Below, in pieces: positions 54,726 through 62,102 of a stretch of DNA of 64,000 bases (its first letter is position 1; each line of letters starts with the position of its first letter). Source of the stretch: an uncultured Eubacteriales bacterium (lineage in GTDB: Bacteria; Bacillota; Clostridia; Lachnospirales; Lachnospiraceae); assembly GCA_949294665.1 (NCBI GenBank), contig CASFID010000075.1:1-64000 (forward strand), read 5' to 3'. The notes beneath the pieces are model-generated. The model saw only the letters and a program-made list of their open reading frames with translations. It was not told where the DNA came from and searched no databases. The position numbers and the translations under genes were made by a program.

Positions 54726-55517
54726 ATGAAAAAACCGAAAAGCAGTGCTTCGGGTGGTTCATGGATGGACACATACGGAGATATGGTCACACTTCTTCTC
54801 TGTTTCTTCGTACTTCTCTATGCGATCTCATCTGTGGACCAGTCCAAATGGCAGAACTTTGTAGCCAGTGTGAATCCTGAGGCAGCAGAGGAACTGCAGC
54901 AGATGCGGAGCGAAGAAGCGGCCGAAGCAGAGGCGGAGAACGCCGCGATCCAGCAGATGTATGAGAGCCTTACCGCGGAATTTCAATCTATGGGCCTGGA
55001 CGCCAATGTTAGCGTAGTCAGAGGCGACGGATACGATTTCATTTCTTTCAGTGATGAGATCTTCTTTCAAGGAGACAGCTATAATGTTACATCGAACGGG
55101 CGTCTTGTACTGGACGGGTTCCTGAGAGCGATAACTCCTTCTGCAGGTCAGATCCATGAGATCCAGGTACTGGGACACACGACAGAGATCCCGGGCCGGT
55201 ACAACACAGTGGAAGACCGGATGCTTTCTGCAGAACGTGCCGCACAGGTCACAGCTTATATCCAGTCGGCAGATATCATCGATCCGGCGAGAATGCTGAG
55301 TATCGGATACGGACAGTTCCGCCCGATCGCAGACATCAACACCGAGGAGGGGCGGAGCAAAAACCGCAGGGTAGAGATCCTCATTACAAACGATGAAGCT
55401 GTGCTGAAGAGCCTGACAGAATACTATGCGGAGGTATATGGAGAAGATGTGGCAGCGATGCAGCCGGACGCAGAGACTCCGAACAATACCTCGGCCGCCC
55501 CGGCAGAAGGAGAATGA
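54726..55517 (+). CDS. motB: Flagellar stator protein MotB
   Basis: A 263-residue stator anchor. A single membrane helix (about residues 20-40) begins with the ion-binding Asp in MDTYGDMVTLLLCFFVLLYA, then the plug/linker and an OmpA-like peptidoglycan-binding domain (LGHTTEIPGRYNTVEDRMLS, SKNRRVEILI). The next gene is fliM; the usual fliL is not present. Confidence 0.94.
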   Translation: MKKPKSSASGGSWMDTYGDMVTLLLCFFVLLYAISSVDQSKWQNFVASVNPEAAEELQQMRSEEAAEAEAENAAIQQMYESLTAEFQSMGLDANVSVVRGDGYDFISFSDEIFFQGDSYNVTSNGRLVLDGFLRAITPSAGQIHEIQVLGHTTEIPGRYNTVEDRMLSAERAAQVTAYIQSADIIDPARMLSIGYGQFRPIADINTEEGRSKNRRVEILITNDEAVLKSLTEYYAEVYGEDVAAMQPDAETPNNTSAAPAEGE

Positions 55518-55599
55518 TAATGTCCGGGATGGCAGAAGCACAGTCCTGTACATGGAAAAAGGAATACGGCGCAGCAGCCCGTAGGTTAGGAGGAAAGAC

Positions 55600-56703
55600 A
55601 TGGCAGATGTACTGTCGCAGAGTCAGATCGATGCTCTGATGAAAGAGATGCGCAGCGGCGGGAAGAAAAAGGAAGAGAAACCAAACGCTGCCGAAGAAAA
55701 AAAATATCGGAAATATGATTTTAACAGCCCCAAGAAAATAACAAAGGACAAGATAAAGCTGCTCAAGGGGATTTACGACAATTATTCGAGAATCGCTTCC
55801 TCCCGCCTGAATGGTATACTGAGAGTAGGCTGTGAGCTGACGGTGCTCACAGTAGAGGAACAGAGATTTTACGAATTCAACAATGTATTGAGTGATAACG
55901 ACATCTTCATCACTCAGCGGCTGAGACTCCCGAATAAGAGCAGCCAGCCCCCGATCCTGATGCACATCAATCAGGCGCCGATCCTGAGTATGATCGACAG
56001 GCTTCTCGGCGGAGACGGATCGGATCTGGACGGTGTAGACAGTAATTACAGCTACACGGACATAGAGATCGAGCTGTACCGGAAGATCATGGGATATTTT
56101 CTTGATTTTAATCTGGATGCATGGGCGAATTACATTCATATCGAAACAGAAAGCGTTCACCTGGAAGAGAATCCAAGTCTGTTTCAGGAGATCAGTCTGG
56201 ATGAGACCATTGCGATCATCATGCTCGATGTGATCACAGGGGCAACAGAGGGACGGATCACAGTCTGTATCCCGAGGACACTGCTGACAGAACTGTTCAG
56301 CTTTATTGATTCAAGAAAGCATGTGACAGACGTCAACGGTCCTGACCTTACAGACAGCAGAGCCGTCATTATGTCGAAGATCAAAAGCTCCGTGCTCACG
56401 GTACACGCCGATATGGGCAGAGCCGAGGTATCCGTCAGGGATGTCCGCAATCTTCAGGTGGGCGATATTATAGACCTTGAGAAACCGAAAGATTCCGAAA
56501 TATATCTGCGGATCGGAGGAGAACCGTGGCTGAAAGGAAGACTCGGAACTTACAAGAAGAACAGCGCCGTGTTGATAAGCGGCCGGTCTGCAGAAGACAA
56601 CGAGGCTGATAATAAGGCCGACGACAAGACCGTCGATAAGACAGACAATGAGACAGACCATGATACAGAAGCGAAAATGGAAGAACCAGCACTGGCAGAA
56701 TAA
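55600..56703 (+). CDS. fliM: Flagellar motor switch protein FliM
   Basis: A 367-residue C-ring protein. Its N terminus (MADVLSQSQIDALMKEM) is the CheY-binding peptide, the middle is the CheC-like FliG-binding domain, and the C-terminal SpoA domain is at about 260-330. An acidic Asp/Lys-rich tail ends it. It is 82 bp after motB and 45 bp before cheY. Confidence 0.95.
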   Translation: MADVLSQSQIDALMKEMRSGGKKKEEKPNAAEEKKYRKYDFNSPKKITKDKIKLLKGIYDNYSRIASSRLNGILRVGCELTVLTVEEQRFYEFNNVLSDNDIFITQRLRLPNKSSQPPILMHINQAPILSMIDRLLGGDGSDLDGVDSNYSYTDIEIELYRKIMGYFLDFNLDAWANYIHIETESVHLEENPSLFQEISLDETIAIIMLDVITGATEGRITVCIPRTLLTELFSFIDSRKHVTDVNGPDLTDSRAVIMSKIKSSVLTVHADMGRAEVSVRDVRNLQVGDIIDLEKPKDSEIYLRIGGEPWLKGRLGTYKKNSAVLISGRSAEDNEADNKADDKTVDKTDNETDHDTEAKMEEPALAE

Positions 56704-56748
56704 TTCTGCTGTGACTATAAAAAAACAAGAAAGTGAGAGGAACAAAAA

Positions 56749-57108
56749 ATGGCAAAAATATTAATCGTGGATGATGCGGCATTTATGAGGATGATGGTAA
56801 AGGACGCGTTAAAACAAGGCGGATATGAGGATGTTGAGGAAGCTGTAGACGGCGCCGACGCTGTCGACAAGTTTAAAGAACTCCACCCGGATCTTGTGAT
56901 CATGGACATCACGATGCCGAACATGGACGGCCTGGAAGCGTTAAAGGCGATCAAGCAGGAAGATCCCGATTCACAGGTGATCATGTGTTCCGCGATGGGA
57001 CAGGAGAGCATGGTCATCGAAGCGATCAAATCAGGAGCCAAGGATTTTATCGTAAAGCCCTTCAAGCCTGAGAGGATACTGAGCACAGTTTCAAATATTA
57101 TCGGATAG
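56749..57108 (+). CDS. cheY: Chemotaxis response regulator CheY
   Basis: A 119-residue single-domain receiver. Acidic pair Asp8/Asp9, phospho-acceptor Asp53 in IMDITMP, Ser in MCSAMG and Lys in IVKPF are all in place. Phosphorylated by CheA, it binds the switch. In this genome it is in the flagellar operon beside fliM and fliY rather than with cheA. Confidence 0.95.
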   Translation: MAKILIVDDAAFMRMMVKDALKQGGYEDVEEAVDGADAVDKFKELHPDLVIMDITMPNMDGLEALKAIKQEDPDSQVIMCSAMGQESMVIEAIKSGAKDFIVKPFKPERILSTVSNIIG

Positions 57109-57122
57109 AGGAGGAGAGTTCC

Positions 57123-57569
57123 ATGTCATTTTTAAGTACACTGAACATAAGCGGCAGTGGAATGACTGCACAGCGTCTCCGTCTGGACGTTGTCTCCGAC
57201 AATATTGCAAACATTGAGACCACACGGACGGAAGACGGGGGACCTTACCGCAGAAAGATGGTGGTCCTTGAGGCGCAGGAGCCCTCTTTCCATGAGATAC
57301 TTGAGAACGCAAGGGTGGGAAAGACGCAGAATACATCGGGTTCCGGCGTGAAAGCCGTGGCTATAGTGGAAGATCAGACAGAGCTCAAGCCTGTATATGA
57401 TCCGACGCATCCCGATGCGGATGAGGACGGCTATGTTATGATGCCGAACATCGATCTGGTAAAAGAAACGGCGGACGCTATGGCGGCGTCGCATGCATAC
57501 CAGTCGAATATCACAGCATTTAACACCACAAGGCAGATGGCGCAGAGCGCTCTCGAGATCGGCCGATAA
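57123..57569 (+). CDS. flgC: Flagellar basal-body rod protein FlgC (displaced)
   Basis: A 148-residue rod protein with the N-terminal SFLSTLNISGSGMTAQRLRL, NIANIETTRTEDGGPYRRK and C-terminal NIDLVKETADAMAASHAYQS signatures of FlgC. It lies 14 bp after cheY and 20 bp before fliY, 12 kb from flgB/fliE where it is normally found in Firmicutes. Its own AGGAGG-like RBS is good. It appears intact. Confidence 0.95.
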   Translation: MSFLSTLNISGSGMTAQRLRLDVVSDNIANIETTRTEDGGPYRRKMVVLEAQEPSFHEILENARVGKTQNTSGSGVKAVAIVEDQTELKPVYDPTHPDADEDGYVMMPNIDLVKETADAMAASHAYQSNITAFNTTRQMAQSALEIGR

Positions 57570-57592
57570 CAACCAGGTAGGGAGAGATAGTG

Positions 57593-58864
57593 ATGAATGA
57601 AAAAAAATTAAGCACGATGGAAATTGACGCCATAGGCGAAATACTCAATATCAGCCTTGGAGCATCCGCAACCGCTGTTTCATCAATGCTGGACGCCCGG
57701 GTAGATATTACGACGCCGGTCGTGCGCGTAGTGAAGAAAGAAGAGTTTTCTTTTTCCAGTCTCAAACCGGCTATCGGTGTAGAGATTTCCTACATAGAAG
57801 GTCTCTCGGGTAAAAATGTCATGCTCCTTAAGCGCAGTGACGTTAAAGTCATAGTGGAAATGCTGATGGGGATGTCTTTTACAGATGAAGAGTTTGAGCT
57901 GAACGAGATGAATATCAGCGCCATCAGCGAGGTCATGAACCAGATGATGGGAGCGTCCGCTACCGCTTTGTCGGAACTGTTCGGACGCACGGTAAACATC
58001 TCAACCCCGAACTCTTTTGAGGTGTCTGGAGAAGAAGACTTTAAAGAGAAATATTTTACGACAGAAGATCCCATGGTGGTGATCGGATTTTCGCTGAGTA
58101 TCGACGATAAGATGAAGAGCGAATTCCTGAATCTGATGAGCATTGAACTGGCGAAGGATCTCGTCTCAGGATTCTTCACAGACGGTCTTCCGGATGAAGA
58201 GCCGGCTGCGAAGGAAAAGACGCCGGCACAGCCCGAAGCGCAGGAGACGCCCGCACAGAGCCAGCCCCAGACACAGGAGGCGCCTGTGGGCGTTGCGGAG
58301 ACGTCTGGAGGCGCTGAGACACTGAATACGGCGGCGGCTCCGGCAACACAGACTGCCGCAGCAGCTCAGGAAGCTCCGGCTCCCCAGCCGTCTCAGCAGG
58401 TACCGCCGGTCCAGCCGCAGCAGATCCCGGCCGGGGATGCAGGCGCAGGCGTTCAGGTGCAGTCGGATACGATGGAGAAGATGATGCAGACGATGATGCA
58501 GATGCAGCAGATGATGATGCAGATGCAGACCAGTCGTGAAGAGAAAAAGATCCAGGTGAAGAAAGCGCCGAGTCCGGCTCTTCGCGGTGAGGAGACCGAG
58601 ACGGATCCCGATGCAAATCTGGATCTGCTCATGGGCGTGCCTCTGGAATTATCCGTCGAGATCGGACGGACGAAGAAGCTCGTTCGGGACATACTGGAAC
58701 TGAACAAAGGCTCTCTTGTCGTGCTTGACACGATCGCGGGGGAACCGGTAGACCTTTATGTCAACGGGGAGTGTATCGCAAAAGGAGACGTCGTCGTAGT
58801 CGACGATAATTTCGGCATCCGTATTACGGAGATCCTTCAGGATGAAGAGACAGCAGAGGAGTAA
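57593..58864 (+). CDS. fliY: FliY: CheC-type phosphatase fused to FliN switch domain
   Basis: A 423-residue switch protein. The CheC-like phosphatase part has both active centres: Asp12/Glu16/Asn19 with Pro42, and Ser109/Glu113/Asn116 with Pro139, matching D/S-x3-E-x2-N-x22-P. A Gln/Pro/Ala-rich linker and Met/Gln-rich stretch (about 205-320) follow, then the FliN/SpoA domain (VPLELSVEIGRTKKLVRDIL). It forms the C ring and dephosphorylates CheY-P. ATG 57593 is preferred over the adjacent GTG. Confidence 0.94.
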   Translation: MNEKKLSTMEIDAIGEILNISLGASATAVSSMLDARVDITTPVVRVVKKEEFSFSSLKPAIGVEISYIEGLSGKNVMLLKRSDVKVIVEMLMGMSFTDEEFELNEMNISAISEVMNQMMGASATALSELFGRTVNISTPNSFEVSGEEDFKEKYFTTEDPMVVIGFSLSIDDKMKSEFLNLMSIELAKDLVSGFFTDGLPDEEPAAKEKTPAQPEAQETPAQSQPQTQEAPVGVAETSGGAETLNTAAAPATQTAAAAQEAPAPQPSQQVPPVQPQQIPAGDAGAGVQVQSDTMEKMMQTMMQMQQMMMQMQTSREEKKIQVKKAPSPALRGEETETDPDANLDLLMGVPLELSVEIGRTKKLVRDILELNKGSLVVLDTIAGEPVDLYVNGECIAKGDVVVVDDNFGIRITEILQDEETAEE

Positions 58865-58870
58865 TGTCAG

Positions 58871-59218
58871 ATGTTGGAAGGAATAATCACCGCTCTGGGA
58901 ACGCTGCTGATCGTTATCGCCGTGCTCTTCGCAGCGTGGTGGGTGACGCGTAAGATCGCGGGCAGCGGACAGTTTGGCGGCCGGTCGCGTTATATGAAGA
59001 TCATAGACAGGATGCCTGTCGCGCAGGACAGATTTCTCGTTCTTGTCCGGCTGGGTGAGAAGGTATATCTGCTGGGAGTGGCATCTTCCGAGATCACGTT
59101 CCTTGCAGAGATGGAAGGAGAACCGGATCCGCTTCAGGAATCAGAGCAGACAGCGCCCGTTCCGATGGATTTCCGGGAACTGATGAAAAAACTGGGGAGG
59201 AAGAACAATGGACGGTAA
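58871..59218 (+). CDS. fliO: Flagellar biosynthesis protein FliO/FliZ
   Basis: A 115-residue membrane protein with one N-terminal helix (residues 5-27, IITALGTLLIVIAVLFAAWWV) and a cytoplasmic SpoA-like part (KIIDRMPVAQDRFLVLVRLGEK). FliO helps assemble the FliP ring. It overlaps fliP by 11 bp. Confidence 0.88.
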   Translation: MLEGIITALGTLLIVIAVLFAAWWVTRKIAGSGQFGGRSRYMKIIDRMPVAQDRFLVLVRLGEKVYLLGVASSEITFLAEMEGEPDPLQESEQTAPVPMDFRELMKKLGRKNNGR

Positions 59219-59870
59219 TTCCCTGATCAACATAAACGGAAACGGAGTCCCGACACTGGATATCCTCATACTCATGACAGTCGTCATGCTCCTCCCCTCC
59301 ATACTGATCATGATGACGTCTTTTAGCCGGATCCTGATCATCCTTTCTTTTACAAGAAACGCTCTGGGGATCCAGCAGACGCCGCCGAATATGGTGCTTG
59401 TGGGAATCTCCCTCTTTCTGACGCTTTTCATCATGAGACCGGTGATCAGCGACATTAACGAGACGGCATACCAGCCCTATGTGGAGGGGGAGATGACGCA
59501 GGAGGAGGCGCTGGACGCGGCCGCGGTGCCCATGAAGGATTTCATGCTCCGCCAGACCGAGATAGAGACGCTTGACATGTTTATGGATTTTGCAGGACTT
59601 GAGCAGACGGACGACGTACAGGATATCCCTATGACGGTCGTCATCCCGTCTTTTATGACGAGTGAGCTGGAGAGGGGATTCATGGCGGGTTTTCTCATTT
59701 TTATCCCGTTCCTGCTGATCGATATCATAGTGGCGAGCGTACTGATGTCAATGGGTATGATCATGCTGCCGCCGGTGACAATATCGCTGCCGTTTAAACT
59801 GCTTCTATTTGTGACGGTAAACGGCTGGGAACTTCTGTTTTCATCCATTGTACAGAGTTTTAACTATTAG
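59208..59870 (+). CDS. fliP: Flagellar export gate protein FliP
   Basis: A 220-residue membrane protein of the export gate. Family signatures are TSFSRILIILSFTRNALGIQQ-like segment near residues 35-60 and FMAGFLIFIPFLLIDIIVAS. It lacks a long cleavable signal peptide, unlike proteobacterial FliP. Confidence 0.95.
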   Translation: MDGNSLININGNGVPTLDILILMTVVMLLPSILIMMTSFSRILIILSFTRNALGIQQTPPNMVLVGISLFLTLFIMRPVISDINETAYQPYVEGEMTQEEALDAAAVPMKDFMLRQTEIETLDMFMDFAGLEQTDDVQDIPMTVVIPSFMTSELERGFMAGFLIFIPFLLIDIIVASVLMSMGMIMLPPVTISLPFKLLLFVTVNGWELLFSSIVQSFNY

Positions 59871-59899
59871 CAGACGCGCAGAGAAAGGAGGATGCTGTT

Positions 59900-60163
59900 A
59901 TGCTCACTGCCGGGGAGATCAACGACTTAATGTATGAAGTGTTTATTATGGCCGTCCAGCTCGGCGGGCCGGTGCTGATCATCAGTATGGCGATCGGTGT
60001 TGTGATATCGATACTCCAGGCCGCGACGCAGATCCATGAGCAGACGCTTACATTTGTTCCGAAGCTGGTCGTGATCGGGTGTATCCTCGTTATCACAGGC
60101 GGTTCCATGATGGAGAGGCTGCAGGATATGACAGAACAGATCTTCCGCATGATCGCGGGATAG
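59900..60163 (+). CDS. fliQ: Flagellar export gate protein FliQ
   Basis: An 87-residue protein with two membrane helices (residues 14-37 and 53-70), with the family sequence ATQIHEQTLTFVPKL between. It is part of the FliP-FliQ-FliR gate. RBS AAAGGAGG. Confidence 0.94.
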   Translation: MLTAGEINDLMYEVFIMAVQLGGPVLIISMAIGVVISILQAATQIHEQTLTFVPKLVVIGCILVITGGSMMERLQDMTEQIFRMIAG

Positions 60164-60173
60164 GAGGCGGAGA

Positions 60174-60956
60174 ATGCTGATCGCAGGTACTCCTGAATTT
60201 ATGCTTTTCTGCCTGATCCTTATGAGGATGTCAGGTTTTATTCTGCTGAATCCGGTCCTGGGCAGAAGAAATATACCGGCTATGTTCCGGACAGGACTCG
60301 CTCTTGTCCTTACGCTGATCATCTACCAGACCGAGAGGGCGGCCGGAACTACCGTTCCCGATGTGTACAGTCCGGTCACTTTTGGCGTAATGCTCCTTCT
60401 GGAGTATGGACTTGGCTATCTGCTCGGATTTGTCCTCCAGTTATTTGATTTTGTCATGACGCATGCAGGCTCCGTCATAGACTTTCAGATGGGTTTCTCC
60501 ATGGCGATGGTATATGATCCCCAGAACGGGATACAGGTCGCTCTTACGGGACAGGTACTGGAGATTTATTTTATCCTGCTTTTTTTTGCGGTCGACGGAC
60601 ATCTGGCGCTGATCCGTATCCTTCTGACGTCGTCTGAGGTAGTGCCGTACGGCGCCGTGGTGATCGGCCAGCTCCAGGCGAACGCGGCGGTCACGCTCTT
60701 TACCGAGTGTGTGGTGCTTGCCATGCAGCTCGCCTTTCCGCTGATCGCCATCGAATTTCTTGTCGAGATCGCGATCGCTCTTTTGACAAAGGTGATCCCG
60801 CAGATCAATCTTTTTGTTATGAACATTGACCTGAAAGTTGTGGTCGGCCTTCTCTCCATGCTCTTTCTCATCTCCCCGATCGGAGATTACTTAAACGGCA
60901 TGGTGGAAGAGATGATCCGCCAGGTGCAGGAGATGCTCCGGCTGATGGCGGGATAG
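60174..60956 (+). CDS. fliR: Flagellar export gate protein FliR
   Basis: A 260-residue membrane protein with about six helices; the family pattern FMLFCLILMRMSGFILLNPV is at the N terminus. It is 10 bp after fliQ. It closes the helical gate with FliP and FliQ. Confidence 0.93.
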   Translation: MLIAGTPEFMLFCLILMRMSGFILLNPVLGRRNIPAMFRTGLALVLTLIIYQTERAAGTTVPDVYSPVTFGVMLLLEYGLGYLLGFVLQLFDFVMTHAGSVIDFQMGFSMAMVYDPQNGIQVALTGQVLEIYFILLFFAVDGHLALIRILLTSSEVVPYGAVVIGQLQANAAVTLFTECVVLAMQLAFPLIAIEFLVEIAIALLTKVIPQINLFVMNIDLKVVVGLLSMLFLISPIGDYLNGMVEEMIRQVQEMLRLMAG

Positions 60957-61028
60957 AGGGAATTCAGGACGGGAGACAGAGCGCGGAAGGACGGCGCGGT
61001 ACACGCAGATAAAGGAGTGTGATGGACA

Positions 61029-62090
61029 ATGGCGGACAGTTCCAAGACAGAAAAAGCCACACCAAAAAAGCGGCGTGACGAACGAAAAGAAGGAAATGTA
61101 TTCCAGAGCTCGGACGTAGTCATGATCGTGGGGCTGGCAGGCACATTCTATGCGCTGAAAGTTCTGTTTCCGGGAATGTATGAAGCCGTCGGAGCCTTCA
61201 CGAAAGAACTGATCAGCATGGCCGGCGGGCTGGCTGACACGTCGGGGCGGGATCTGGAAGCTGTGGCGATGGAATTTGTCAATGTGTTTGTCCGCACGAC
61301 TCTTCCGATCATGCTCATAAGCATGGCCCTTGCCATAGTGGCTACGGGCGCGCAGACGAGATTTCTCTTTACGGCGAAAAAGTTTACACCCAAACTGCGC
61401 AATATCAGCCCGCTCCAGGGGATCCGGAAGCTGTTTTCTCTGAAGAATGTCATAGAACTTCTGAAGAATATGATAAAAGTCGTCATTTTATCCCTGATAC
61501 TCTACAACGTGATCAAAGACGACTTTGTGGCGGTTGTGCGCACGATGGATATGGGGATCGTCAGATCGTCGGCCTACATGCTCAGTCTCGCCATGGATCT
61601 GATACTGGATGTGGTCATGGTGTTCGCCGTGATCGCCGTGATCGACTATTTCTATCAATGGTGGGATTATGAGCGGCAGATCAAAATGTCCAAAGAAGAC
61701 ATAAAAGAAGAGGTCAAGCAGACGGAAGGAAATCCCGAGATCAAGGGCAGGATCCGCAACGTGCAGAGACAGAGGGCAAGAGCGAGGATGATCCAGGCGG
61801 TTCCGACAGCGGACGTCATTATCAAAAACCCGACGCACTTTGCCGTGGCTCTGAAATATGATATGGAGAAGAACGCCGCTCCTGTCGTGGTGGCGAAGGG
61901 GCAGGATGAACTGGCTCTGCGCATCATAAAAGTCGGTGAGGACAACGGAGTGACGGTCATCGAGAACAGGCAGCTTGCACGCGGCCTGTACGCTTCAGCC
62001 GAGGTGGACCAGGAGATACCAAGAGAGTATTACAGCGTGGTCGCAGAGATCCTTGTGCATGTGTACAGACTGAAGAAAAAATTGGAGTAG
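61029..62090 (+). CDS. flhB: Flagellar export switch protein FlhB
   Basis: A 353-residue export-switch protein. An N-terminal basic segment (KTEKATPKKRRDERKEG), four membrane helices, and the autocleavage motif NPTH (about residues 266-269, in IIKNPTHFAVALKY) are intact. Cleavage and FliK action switch export from hook to filament. RBS is AAAGGAG. Confidence 0.95.
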   Translation: MADSSKTEKATPKKRRDERKEGNVFQSSDVVMIVGLAGTFYALKVLFPGMYEAVGAFTKELISMAGGLADTSGRDLEAVAMEFVNVFVRTTLPIMLISMALAIVATGAQTRFLFTAKKFTPKLRNISPLQGIRKLFSLKNVIELLKNMIKVVILSLILYNVIKDDFVAVVRTMDMGIVRSSAYMLSLAMDLILDVVMVFAVIAVIDYFYQWWDYERQIKMSKEDIKEEVKQTEGNPEIKGRIRNVQRQRARARMIQAVPTADVIIKNPTHFAVALKYDMEKNAAPVVVAKGQDELALRIIKVGEDNGVTVIENRQLARGLYASAEVDQEIPREYYSVVAEILVHVYRLKKKLE

Positions 62091-62102
62091 ATTAAACAGA
62101 TT

